DNA of 64,000 nucleotides, taken from positions 36,643,501 to 36,707,500 of the forward strand of contig CM075344.1 in NCBI GenBank assembly GCA_037693485.1, written 5' to 3'. This DNA is from Kitagawia praeruptora (lineage: Eukaryota; Streptophyta; Magnoliopsida; Apiales; Apiaceae). This document shows, piece after piece, positions 1-12,073 of this stretch. Every line of letters begins with the position of its first letter. The stretch's first letter is position 1. Both the position numbers and the translations under genes were made by a program. The notes below the pieces were generated by a model. That model was not told the DNA's origin. It did no database searches and saw only the letters and a list, made by a program, of their open reading frames with translations.

Positions 1-3000
1 CCCAAGTTTCAGAAAAAAAAAATTAATTTGATTGGAGATCTTAGTACATCACTACTATTTTCAATATGACTCGTAACTAGTGCTTTGTTACGGATTATTA
101 TTTCTATTTTTTAAAAAATATTTTTGAACGATCCAACCGTACGGATGTCAATATATATCTAATATCATGATATTCCCCAAGTTTCAGAAAATAAAAAATT
201 AATTTGATTGGAGATCTTAGTAGATCACTACTATTTTCAATATGACTCGTAACTAGTGCTTTGTTACGGATTATTATTTCTATTTTTTAAAAAATATTTT
301 CGAACGATCCAACCGTACGGATGTCAATATATATCTAACATAATGATATTCCCCAAGTTTCAGAAAATAAAAAATTAATTTGATTGGAGATCTTAGTAGA
401 TCACTACTATTTTCAATATGACTCGTAACTAGTACTTTGTTACGGATTATTGTTTCTATTTTTTAAAAAATATTTTTGAACGATCCAACCGTACGGATGT
501 CAATAAATATCTAATATAATTATATTCCCCAAGTTTCAGAAATTAAAAAATTAATTTGATTGGAGATCTTAGTAGATCACTACTATTTTCAATATGACTC
601 GTAACTAGTGCTTTGTTACGGATTATTATTTCTAGTTTTTAAAAAATATTTTTGAACGATCCAACCGTACGGATGTCAATATATATCTAATATCATGATA
701 TTCCCCAAGTTTTAGAAAATAAAAAATTAATTTGATTGGAGATCTTAGTAGATCACTACTATTTTCAATACGACTCGTAACTAGTGCTTTGTTACGGATT
801 ATTATTTCTATTTTTTAAAAAATATTTTTGAACGATCCAACCGTACGGATGTCAATATATATCTAACATAATGATATTCCCCAAGTTTCAGAAAATAAAA
901 AATTAATTTGATTGGAGATCTTAGTAGATCACTACTATTTTCAATATGACTCGTAACTAGTACTTTGTTACGGATTATTGTTTCTATTTTTTAAAAAATA
1001 TTTTTGAATGATCCAACCGTACGGATGTCAATAAATATCTAATTTAATGATATTCCCCAAGTTTCAGAAATTAAAAAATTAATTTGATTGGAGATCTTAG
1101 TAGATCACTACTATTTTCAATATGACTCGTAACTAGTGCTTTGTTACGGATTATTATTTTTATTTTTTTAAAATAACGATCCAACTGTACGGATGTCAAT
1201 ATATATCTAATATAATGATATTCACCAAGTTTCAGAAAATAAAAAATTAATTTGATTGGAGATCTTAGTAGATCACTACTATTTTCAATATGACTCGTAA
1301 CTAGTGCTTTGTTACGGATTATTGTTTCTATTTTTTAAAAAATATTTTTGAACGATCCAACCGTACGGATGTCAATAAATATCTAATATAATGATATTCC
1401 CCAAGTTTCAGAAAATAAAAAATTAATTTGATTGGAGATCTTAGTAGATCACTACTATTTTCAATATGACTCGTGACTAGTGCTTTGTTACGGATTATTA
1501 TTTCTATTTTTTTAAAAATATTTTTGAACGATCCAACCGTACGGATGTCAATATATATCTAACATAATGATATTCCCCAAGTTTCAGAAAATAAAAAATT
1601 AATTTGATTGGAGATCTTAGTAGATCACTACTATTTTCAATATGACTCGTAACTAGTACTTTGATACGGATTATTGTTTCTATTTTTTAAAAAATATTTT
1701 TGAACGATCCAACCGTACGGATGTCAATATATATCTAATATAATGATATTCCCCAAGTTTCAGAAAATAAAAAATTAATTTGATTGGAGATCTTAGTAGA
1801 TCACTACTATTTTCAATATGACTCGTAACTAGTGCTTTGTTATGGATTATTGTTTCTATTTTTTAAAAAATATTTTTGAACGATCCAACCGTACGGATGT
1901 CAATAAATATCTAATATAATGATATTCCCCAAGTTTCAGAAAATAAAAAATTAGTTTGATTGGAGATCTTAGTAGATCACTACTATTTTCAATATGACTC
2001 GTAACTAGTGCTTTGTTACGGATTATTATTTCTATTTTTTAAAAAATATTTTTGAACGATCCAACCGTACGGATGTCAATATATATCTAACATAATGATA
2101 TTCCCCAAGTTTCAGAAAATAAAAAATTAATTTGATTGGAGATCTTAGTAGATCACTACTATTTTCAATATGACTCGTAACTAGTGCTTTGTTACGGATT
2201 ATTGTTTCTATTTTTTAAAAAATATTTTTGAACGATCCAACCATACGGATGTCAATAAATATCTAATATAATGATATTCCCCAAGTTTCAGAAAATAAAA
2301 AATTAATTTGATTGGAGATCTTAGTAGATCACTACTATTTTCAATATGACTCGTGACTAGTGCTTTGTTACGGATTATTATTTCTATTTTTTAAAAAATA
2401 TTTTTGAATGATCCAACCGTACGGATGTCAATATATATTTAATATAATGATATTCCCCCAAGTTTCAGAAAAAAAAAATTAATTTGATTGGAGATCTTAG
2501 TACATCACTACTATTTTCAATATGACTCGTAACTAGTGCTTTGTTACGGATTATTATTTCTATTTTTTAAAAAATATTTTTGAACGATCCAACCGTACGG
2601 ATGTCAATATATATCTAATATCATGATATCCCCCAAGTTTCAGAAAATAAAAAATTAATTTGATTGGAGATCTTAGTAGATCACTACTATTTTCAATATG
2701 ACTCGTAACTAGTGCTTTGTTACGGATTATTATTTCTATTTTTTAAAAAATATTTTCGAACGATCCAACCGTACGGATGTCAATATATATCTAACATAAT
2801 GATATTCCCCAAGTTTCAGAAAATAAAAAATTAATTTGATTGGAGATCTTAGTAGATCACTACTATTTTCAATATGACTCGTAACTAGTACTTTGTTACG
2901 GATTATTGTTTCTATTTTTTAAAAAATATTTTTGAACGATCCAACCGTACGGATGTCAATAAATATCTAATATAATTATATTCCCCAAGTTTCAGAAATT

Positions 3001-5080
3001 AAAAAATTAATTTGATTGGAGATCTTAGTAGATCACTACTATTTTCAATATGACTCGTAACTAGTGCTTTGTTACGGATTATTATTTCTAGTTTTTAAAA
3101 AATATTTTTGAACGATCCAACCGTACGGATGTCAATATATATCTAATATCATGATATTCCCCAAGTTTTAGAAAATAAAAAATTAATTTGATTGGAGATC
3201 TTAGTAGATCACTACTATTTTCAATACGACTCGTAACTAGTGCTTTGTTACGGATTATTATTTCTATTTTTTAAAAAATATTTTTGAACGATCCAACCGT
3301 ACGGATGTCAATATATATCTAACATAATGATATTCCCCAAGTTTCAGAAAATAAAAAATTAATTTGATTGGAGATCTTAGTAGATCACTACTATTTTCAA
3401 TATGACTCGTAACTAGTACTTTGTTACGGATTATTGTTTCTATTTTTTAAAAAATATTTTTGAACGATCCAACCGTACGGATGTCAATAAATATCTAATT
3501 TAATGATATTCCCCAAGTTTCAGAAATTAAAAAATTAATTTGATTGGAGATCTTAGTAGATCACTACTATTTTCAATATGACTCGTAACTAGTGCTTTGT
3601 TACGGATTATTATTTTTATTTTTTTAAAATAACGATCCAACTGTACGGATGTCAATATATATCTAATATAATGATATTCACCAAGTTTCAGAAAATAAAA
3701 AATTAATTTGATTGGAGATCTTAGTAGATCACTACTATTTTCAATATGACTCGTAACTAGTGCTTTGTTACGGATTATTGTTTCTATTTTTTAAAAAATA
3801 TTTTTGAACGATCCAACCGTACGGATGTCAATAAATATCTAATATAATGATATTCCCCAAGTTTCAGAAAATAAAAAATTAATTTGATTGGAGATCTTAG
3901 TAGATCACTACTATTTTCAATATGACTCGTAACTAGTGCTTTGTTACGGATTATTATTTCTATTTTTTTAAAAATATTTTTGAACGATCCAACCGTACGG
4001 ATGTCAATATATATCTAATATAATGATATTCCCCAAGTTTCAGAAAATAAAAAATTAATTTGATTGGAGATCTTAGTAGATCACTACTATTTTCAATACG
4101 ACTCGTAACTAGTGCTTTGTTACGGATTATTATTTCTATTTTTTAAAAAATATTTTTGAACGATCCAACCGTACGGATGTCAATATATATCTAACATAAT
4201 GATATTCCCCAAGTTTCAGAAAATAAAAAATTAATTTGATTGGAGATCTTAGTAGATCACTACTATTTTCAATATGACTCGTAACTAGTACTTTGTTACG
4301 GATTATTGTTTCTATTTTTTAAAAAATATTTTTGAACGATCCAACCGTACGGATGTCAATAAATAATCTAATTTAATGATATTCCCCAAGTTTCAGAAAT
4401 TAAAAAATTAATTTGATTAGAGATCTTAGTAGATCACTACTATTTTCAATATGACTCGTAACTAGTGCTTTGTTACGGATTATTATTTTTATTTTTTTAA
4501 AATAACGATCCAACTAACGGATGTCAATATATATCTAATATAATGATATTCACCAAGTTTCAGAAAATAAAAAATTAATTTGATTGGAGATCTTAGTAGA
4601 TCACTACTATTTTCAATATGACTCGTAACTAGTGCTTTGTTACGGATTATTGTTTCTATTTTTTAAAAAATATTTTTGAACGATCCAACCGTACGGATGT
4701 CAATAAATATCTAATATAATGATATTCCCCAAGTTTCAGAAAATAAAAAATTAATTTGATTGGAGATCTTAGTAGATCACTACTATTTTCAATATGACTC
4801 GTAACTAGTGTTTTGTTACGGATTATTGTTTCTATTTTTTAAAAAATATTTTTGAACGATCCAACCATACGGATGTCAATAAATATCTAATATAATGATA
4901 TTCCCCAAGTTTCAGAAAATAAAAAATTAATTTGATTGGAGATCTTAGTAGATCACTACTATTTTCAATATGACTCGTGACTAGTGCTTTGTTACGGATT
5001 ATTATTTCTTTTTTTTAAAAAATATTTTCGAACGATCCAACCGTACGGATGTCAATATATATCTAATATAATGATATTCC
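1..5080 (+). repeat. Higher-order repeat, 2456-bp period (14 monomers)
   Basis: Rare monomer variants recur 2456 bp apart: tttctagttttt near 631 and 3087, atacgactcg near 768 and 3224, the short monomer near 1160 and 3616, and the tacatcac variant near 50 and 2507. The second copy is longer (2457-5080, about 15 monomers) because a block of about five monomers (~880 bp) was duplicated in it. The near identity of the copies points to recent unequal exchange or replication-based amplification. Confidence 0.85.
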
Positions 5081-5399
5081 CCCAAGTTTCAGAAAAAAAA
5101 AATTAATTTGATTGGAGATCTTAGTACATCACTACTATTTTCAATATGACTCGTAACTAGTGCTTTGTTGCGGATTATTATTTCTATTTTTTAAAAAATA
5201 TTTTTGAACGATCCAACCGTACGGATGTCAATATATATCTAATATCATGATATTCCCCAAGTTTCAGAAAATAAAAAATTAATTTGATTGGAGATCTTAG
5301 TAGATCACTACTATTTTCAATATGACTCGTAACTAGTGCTTTGTTACGGATTATTATTTCTATTTTTAAAAAAATATTTTTGAACGATCCAACCGTACG

Positions 5400-8240
5400 G
5401 ATGTCAATATATATCTAACATAATGATATTCTCCAAGTTTCAGAAAATAAAAAATTAATTTGATTGGAGATCTTAGTAGATCACTACTATTTTCAATATG
5501 ACTCGTAACTAGTACTTTGTTACGTATTATTGTTTCTATTTTAAAAAAAATATTTTTGAACGATCCAACCGTACGGATGTCAATAAATATCTAATATAAT
5601 TATATTCCCCAAGTTTCAGAAATTAAAAAATTAATTTGATTGGAGATCTTAGTAGATCACTACTATTTTCAATATGACTCGTAACTAGTGCTTTGTTACG
5701 GATTATTATTTCTATTTTTTAAAAAATATTTTTGAACGATCCAACCATACGAATGTCAATATATATCTAATATCATGATATTCCCCAAGTTTCAGAAAAT
5801 AAAAAATTAATTTGATTGGAGATCTTAGTAGATCACTACTATTTTCAATACGACTCGTAACTAGTGCTTTGTTACGGATTATTATTTCTATTTTTTAAAA
5901 AATATTTTTGAACGATCCAACCGTACGGATGTCAATATATATCTAACATAATGATATTCCCCAAGTTTCAGAAAATAAAAAATTAATTTGATTGGAGATC
6001 TTAGTAGATCACTACTATTTTCAATATGACTCATAACTAGTACTTTGTTACGGATTATTGTTTCTATTTTTTAAAAAATATTTTTGAACGATCCAACCGT
6101 ACGGATGTCAATAAATATCTAATTTAATGATATTCCCCAAGTTTCAGAAATTAAAAAATTAATTTGATTGGAGATCTTAGTAGATCACTACTATTTTCAA
6201 TATGACTCGTAACTAGTGCTTTGTTACGGATTATTATTTCTATTTTTTTAAAAGAACGATCCAACTGTACGGATGTCAATATATATCTAATATAATGATA
6301 TTCACCAAGTTTCAGAAAATAAAAAATTAATTTGATTGGAGATCTTAGTAGATCACTACTATTTTCAATATGACTCGTAACTAGTGCTTTGTTACGGATT
6401 ATTATTTCTATTTTTTAAAAAATATTTTTGAACGATCCAACCGTACGGATGTCAATATATATCTAACATAATGATATTCCCCAAGTTTCAGAAAATAAAA
6501 ATTTAATTTGATTGGAGATCTTAGTAGATCACTACTATTTTCAATATGACTCGTAACTAGTACTTTGTTACGGATTATTGTTTCTATTTTTTAAAAAATA
6601 TTTTTGAACGATCCAACCGTACGGATGTCAATATATATCTAATATAATGATATTCCCCAAGTTTCAGAAAATAAAAAATTAATTTGATTGGAGATCTTAG
6701 TAGATCACTACTATTTTCAATATGACTCGTAACTAGTGCTTTGTTACGGATTATTATTTCTATTTTTAAAAAAATATTTTTGAACGATCCAACCGTACGG
6801 ATGTCAATATATATCTAATATAATGATATTCTCCAAGTTTCAGAAAATAAAAAATTAATTTGATTGGAGATCTTAGTAGATCACTACTATTTTCAATATG
6901 ACTCGTAACTAGTACTTTGTTACGTATTATTGTTTCTATTTTAAAAAAAATATTTTTGAACGATCCAACCGTACGGATGTCAATAAATATCTAATATAAT
7001 TATATTCCCCAAGTTTCAGAAATTAAAAAATTAATTTGATTGGAGATCTTAGTAGATCACTACTATTTTCAATATGACTCGTAACTAGTGCTTTGTTACG
7101 GATTATTATTTCTATTTTTTAAAAAATATTTTTGAACGATCCAACCATACGAATGTCAATATATATCTAATATCATGATATTCCCCAAGTTTCAGAAAAT
7201 AAAAAATTAATTTGATTGGAGATCTTAGTAGATCACTACTATTTTCAATACGACTCGTAACTAGTGCTTTGTTACGGATTATTATTTCTATTTTTTAAAA
7301 AATATTTTTGAACGATCCAACCGTACGGATGTCAATATATATCTAACATAATGATATTCCCCAAGTTTCAGAAAATAAAAAATTAATTTGATTGGAGATC
7401 TTAGTAGATCACTACTATTTTCAATATGACTCATAACTAGTACTTTGTTACGGATTATTGTTTCTATTTTTTAAAAAATATTTTTGAACGATCCAACCGT
7501 ACGGATGTCAATAAATATCTAATTTAATGATATTCCCCAAGTTTCAGAAATTAAAAAATTAATTTGATTGGAGATCTTAGTAGATCACTACTATTTTCAA
7601 TATGACTCGTAACTAGTGCTTTGTTACGGATTATTATTTCTATTTTTTTAAAAGAACGATCCAACTGTACGGATGTCAATATATATCTAATATAATGATA
7701 TTCACCAAGTTTCAGAAAATAAAAAATTAATTTGATTGGAGATCTTAGTAGATCACTACTATTTTCAATATGACTCGTAACTAGTGCTTTGTTACGGATT
7801 ATTATTTCTATTTTTTAAAAAATATTTTTGAACGATCCAACCGTACGGATGTCAATATATATCTAACATAATGATATTCCCCAAGTTTCAGAAAATAAAA
7901 ATTTAATTTGATTCGAGATCTTAGTAGATCACTACTATTTTCAATATGACTCGTAACTAGTACTTTGTTACGGATTATTGTTTCTATTTTTTAAAAAATA
8001 TTTTTGAACGATCCAACCGTACGGATGTCAATATATATCTAATATAATGATATTCCCCAAGTTTCAGAAAATAAAAAATTAATTTGATTGGAGATCTTAG
8101 TAGATCACTACTATTTTCAATATGACTCGTAACTAGTGCTTTGTTACGGATTATTATTTCTATTTTTAAAAAAATATTTTTGAACGATCCAACCGTACGG
8201 ATGTCAATATATATCTAATATAATGATATTCCCCAAGTTT
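5400..8240 (+). repeat. Higher-order repeat, 1400-bp period (8 monomers)
   Basis: Marker variants recur exactly 1400 bp apart: tacgtattat at 5521 and 6921, ccaaccatacgaatg at 5741 and 7141, tcataactag at 6031 and 7431. The variant atttttaaaaaaatattt occurs three times, near 5361, 6761 and 8161. The array therefore has a second, shorter higher-order period next to the 2456-bp one. Confidence 0.85.
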
Positions 8241-8757
8241 CAGAAAATTAAAAATTAATTTGATTGGAGATCTTAGTAGATCACTACTATTTTCAATATG
8301 ACTCGTCACTAGTGCTTTGTTACGGATTATTATTTCTATTTTAAAAAAAATATTTTTGAACGATCCAACCGTACGGATGTCAATATATATCTAATATAAT
8401 GATATTCCCCAAGTTTCAGAAAATAAAAAATTAATTTGATTGGAGATCTTAGTAGATCACTACTATTTTCAATATGACTCGTGACTAGTGCTTTGTTATG
8501 GATTATTATTTCTATTTTTTAAAAAATATTTTTGAACGATCCAACCGTAGGGATGTCAATATATATCTAATATAATGATATTCCCCAAGTTTCAGAAAAA
8601 AAAAATTAATTTGATTGGAGATCTTAGTACATCACTACTATTTTCAATATGACTCGTAACTAGTGCTTTGTTACGGATTATTATTTCCATTTTTTTAAAA
8701 ATATTTTTGAACTATATAACCGTACGGATGTCAATATATATATAATATAATGATATT

Positions 8758-9300
8758 ACACGTCACCCTTATGGGTCCCACACTGCCACGTCAGCAGTGG
8801 TGGGTCCCACATCTGCCACGCCATATTTTTTTTAAAAAATATATAAATTTATCTAATGCAACACTTCAAACAGCAAATGCAACACTACAGGTATCTAATG
8901 CAACGCTTTCTGCCACGTCAGCAAATGCCACGTCAGCAAAGGTGGGCCCCACTTCTGCCATCAGCAATTGTGGGTCCCACAATTGCCACGTCAGCATGAT
9001 GGGCCTCCTGCCACGTCACCCTTGTGGGTCCCACACTGCCACGTCAACAGTTGTGGGTCCCACATCTACCACGTCAATTTTTTTAAAAAAATATGAATAT
9101 ATTTATTGCAACACTTCAATGAGCAAACGCAACACTACTGGTATCTAATGCAACGTTTTTTGCCACGTCAGCAAATGCCACGTCAGCAAAGGTGGGCCCC
9201 ACTTCTGCCACGTCAGCAAATGTGGGTCCCACATGTGCCACGTCAGCAAATGCCACGTCAGCACATGTGGGTCCCACTCCTGCCACGTCACCATTTATAA
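8758..9300 (+). repeat. CACTA subterminal repeat array (ccacgtcagc motifs)
   Basis: Many copies of tgccacgtcagcaaatg and gtgggtcccac lie in direct and inverted orientation. They are interrupted by short AT-rich pieces with tatctaatgcaacac. The same motifs, reverse complemented, fill 57270-57960. Translated stretches here are artefacts of the repeat. Confidence 0.88.
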
Positions 9301-9469
9301 AAATAAAAATTTATCTAACGCAACGCATCAGTTAGTGTTGCATAATGTGAAACACTGTGGGTAATACGCAACGCTAATCTATATCTAACGCAACACCAAT
9401 TCAGCTCAGTTGCAAAAGTCCCAAAACTTCTATCTAACGAAACGCTTTCTGTGCAACGCTTTGTAAAAA

Positions 9470-9499
9470 GGGTTGCGTATGCTCACTTATGGCGTAGTG
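9470..9499 (-). repeat. CACTA terminal inverted repeat (right)
   Basis: Reverse complement begins CACTACGCCATAAGTGAGC and is nearly the same as 57071-57100 on the plus strand. It lies 46 bp from the last recognisable exon of the PMD gene. Confidence 0.85.
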
Positions 9500-10109
9500 T
9501 AATTTCTATAATTCTTGCATTAAACCAAGCGTTAAGGATTGATACCTCAACTTGGACTATAGGCGGGACAGATACCAGGGTAGGCTGTGTAGCAAGAGCA
9601 TCTGTAGTCTCAACCTGCAATTATATGTCAACGAACCGATCACATAGTTATATATATAATTCCTCCTAAGTGACTCGAATTAAACCTAGCATTAAGGATT
9701 ACTACCTGACGAGGACGTTTATAAGAGACATGAGGTGTGGCATCGTGCGTAAGTGAAGCATGAGAATCAACAGTCTCAACCTACAATAAAATATACAACA
9801 ATCATACATATATTCAATCCACTACATTCAAAGATAACAAGTATCAAAAGATTACTACCTCACGCAAACGTTTCTGAGAAACGGCTAGTGGAGGCTGCTG
9901 CAAAGATGAAGGACCGCTGGGGTCAATATCCATATCATGTGCACGAGAGGGTCTATCAAAACTAGGTCTGATAAATCCAACACCCCTCCACTCGGTGTTG
10001 ATCCGATCATAACGAGCCAAAAACTCAGTGATGATATCAAAGAACCACTCGGGGGGATCACGCTCGTAAATGGCATGTAATGTCCTCATTCCACAATCCA
10101 GCTGCATTG

Positions 10110-10275
10110 AAGTATTTAGATGCAGGAATTAGATAAATAAAGGTCTAAAGTGCAAAAGTATATAAATAAAGGTCTAAAATGCAGAAATATACAAATAAAT
10201 GTCTAAAATGCATGAATGGGAGAAATAAAGGTCTAAAATGCAAGAATTAGAAAAATAACGGTATATAATGCATAC
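10110..10275 (-). repeat. ~30-bp tandem repeat in PMD intron 4
   Basis: About five units share the pattern aataaaggtctaaaatgcaa plus a variable spacer. Together they make up nearly the whole intron between the exons at 9859-10101 and 10276-11047. The taaaatgcaagaa core also recurs in the intron at 11048-11210 and in the 119-bp repeat of the next intron. Confidence 0.75.
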
Positions 10276-11376
10276 CGCATCAGCCATGTCCTGCTGGGGA
10301 TACCAGTCACGAGGCACAATCTTAGAACGATGCTCAGCCACAAATGGAGCAATCCTTAGCTTACTGACGTGCCTGTACCAATACATGTACTCCTCTATAG
10401 ACACGTAATTGCCCTCCTCGACAATATGTATCATGCCATCATTAAAAGCATGCCACTCCTCAACGTAATCTGCCAAGGTCACTGTATGATTGTCCCGCAC
10501 CCAACGAGTTGCTCTCTCCGTCCGCAGTGAAGTCATGGCAACCGGGGCCTGTGGGATATGCTGTAGAATACCAAACTGTCTCAAGACTCTATCTGGCATG
10601 ACATACTCAACGATATCAAAAGAAATGAGAGGGACACGACCGAGAGCCATATAGTGAGCATCCATCAAATCGATATTATAATCCACATCAACATCCTGAA
10701 TGTCATAAAATCTCTGATAAGGCTGCCATGTCAGCCAACCAAGCTGAAAGCTGTCAAAGTCCCCCCGATAAAGACCTGTATGGTGGTGGGGGTTAACCCT
10801 CCTCCCATCTACCGGCTCAGCCCAAGCCAATGCCCTCGGCCAAAAAAAATCCATACGAGGTGCTATCAGAGGTGCCCCAGGCAACAACCTCTCGTAAGAC
10901 CAAAGCTGCAAAAGCATGGTGCACCCACTAATAGCTTTGGCACCCTTCTGAGCAGCCTTGGCCAAACCCCTGAACAAATAGCTCAAAACCGCAGCTCCCC
11001 AGGCATACTCCTTAATCTCATGCGCATTCTGGATTAACTGTAAATACCTGCAAAAATTCAGGAAATGCAAATTAAGGTAAGAATTCAATAATTGGATAAA
11101 TTAAGGATGAACATGCAAGAAATGTGAAATTTAATGCATAAAATGCAAGAATAATATAAATTTAAGCATAAATTGCAAGGACTAGAGAGAGAAATGAAGT
11201 CAAGAAGTACCTAGGATGCACGGTGTCTCTATTCGATGAAGGAAACAACACACCCCCAATGATGTAAAAAAGATAAGCCCGGGTGTACACAAGGTCATCA
11301 TGCTCGATAAACTCGGGAGAAGGCTTCTCCAGTTTCTTTTTATACATTTCCCTCAACCTATGAAGCTTCACCCCAC

Positions 11377-12073
11377 CTAAATTGCAAAGAAATAAAAATT
11401 TAAGGTATAATATGCAAGAATTAAACAAATAAAGGATTAAAATCCAAGAAATTAGAATTTATGGGCTAAAATGCAATAACTAGATAATTATCTTCCTAAA
11501 TTGCAAAGAAATGATAATTTAATGTATAACATGCAAGAATTAAACAAATTAAGGACTAAAATGCAAGAAATTAGAATTCTTGGGCTAAAATGCAATAAGT
11601 AGATAATTATCTTCCTAAATTGCAAAGAAATGATAATTTAATGTATAACATGCAAGAATTAAACAAATAAAGAATTAAAATGCAAGAAATTAGAATTTAT
11701 GGGCTAAAATGCAATAACTAGATAATTATCTTCCTAAATTGCAAAGAAATGAAAATTTAAGGTATAACATGCAAGAATTAAACAAATTAAGGACTAAAAT
11801 GCAAGAAATTAGAATTTATGGGTTAAAATGCAATAAGTAGATAATTATCTTCCTAAATTGCAAAGAAATGATAATTTAATGTATAACATGCAAGAATTAA
11901 AAAAATTAAGGACTAAAATGCAAGAAATTAGAATTTATGGACTAAAATGTAATAACTAGATAATTATCTTCCAAAATTACAAAGAAATGATAATTTAATG
12001 TATAACATGCAAGAATTAAACAAATTAAGGACTAAAATGCAAGAAATTAGAATTTATGGACTAAAATTCAAAC
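11377..12073 (-). repeat. 119-bp intronic minisatellite in PMD intron 2
   Basis: The intron between exons 2 and 3 consists almost wholly of about 5.5 copies of a 119-bp unit. The (g)ggctaaaatgcaata marker recurs at 11463, 11582, 11701, 11820 and 11939. Each unit contains cctaaattgcaaagaaa, which on the gene strand reads tttctttgcaatttagg. That is the same sequence as the true 3' splice site of exon 3 at 11377. Confidence 0.9.

Larger units (their letters stand above)
1..8757 (+). repeat. ~176-bp satellite array, about 50 monomers
   Basis: The stretch is an uninterrupted head-to-tail array of one AT-rich unit of 175-176 bp. The unit start (cccaag) recurs at 1, 176, 352, 528 and so on. Each unit contains agatcttagtagatcacta and the palindrome-centred aaccgtacggatgtcaat. 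A few monomers are shorter because they lack about 10 bp near the poly-A/T stretch (for example near 1165, 3620, 6245 and 7645). No reading frame is conserved. Monomers differ by scattered single-base changes, and blocks of monomers are repeated almost exactly. The array runs off the left window edge. It stops at about 8757, where the next unit would begin, and passes directly into the CACTA subterminal repeats. Confidence 0.97.
8758..9499 (-). mobile_element. Right terminal region of a CACTA (En/Spm-type) transposon
   Basis: The region ends at 9495-9499 with TAGTG. Read on the minus strand it starts CACTACGCCATAAGTGAGC, the same terminus as the second element at 57071. Homology to that element continues for more than 250 bp inwards: gcaacgcttt, tttcgttag and gtgttgc repeats, then gctgacgtggc repeats. 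CACTA elements have CACTA/TAGTG ends and subterminal repeats that bind their transposase; that part is family knowledge. The body must lie to the left, where only satellite is seen, so no transposase is visible for this copy. The base triplet outside the end is taa, but the partner end is off-window, so the 3-bp target duplication cannot be tested. Confidence 0.85.

Noticed and set aside
1..8757. CRISPR-like or phage-type direct repeats
   Set aside because: Units are contiguous 176-bp monomers without spacers, in a plant nuclear context.
8750..9300. Open frames over the ccacgtcagc repeats
   Set aside because: The translated pattern (PRQQ, WVPH) simply follows the DNA repeat of the CACTA subterminal region; no start context or domain.
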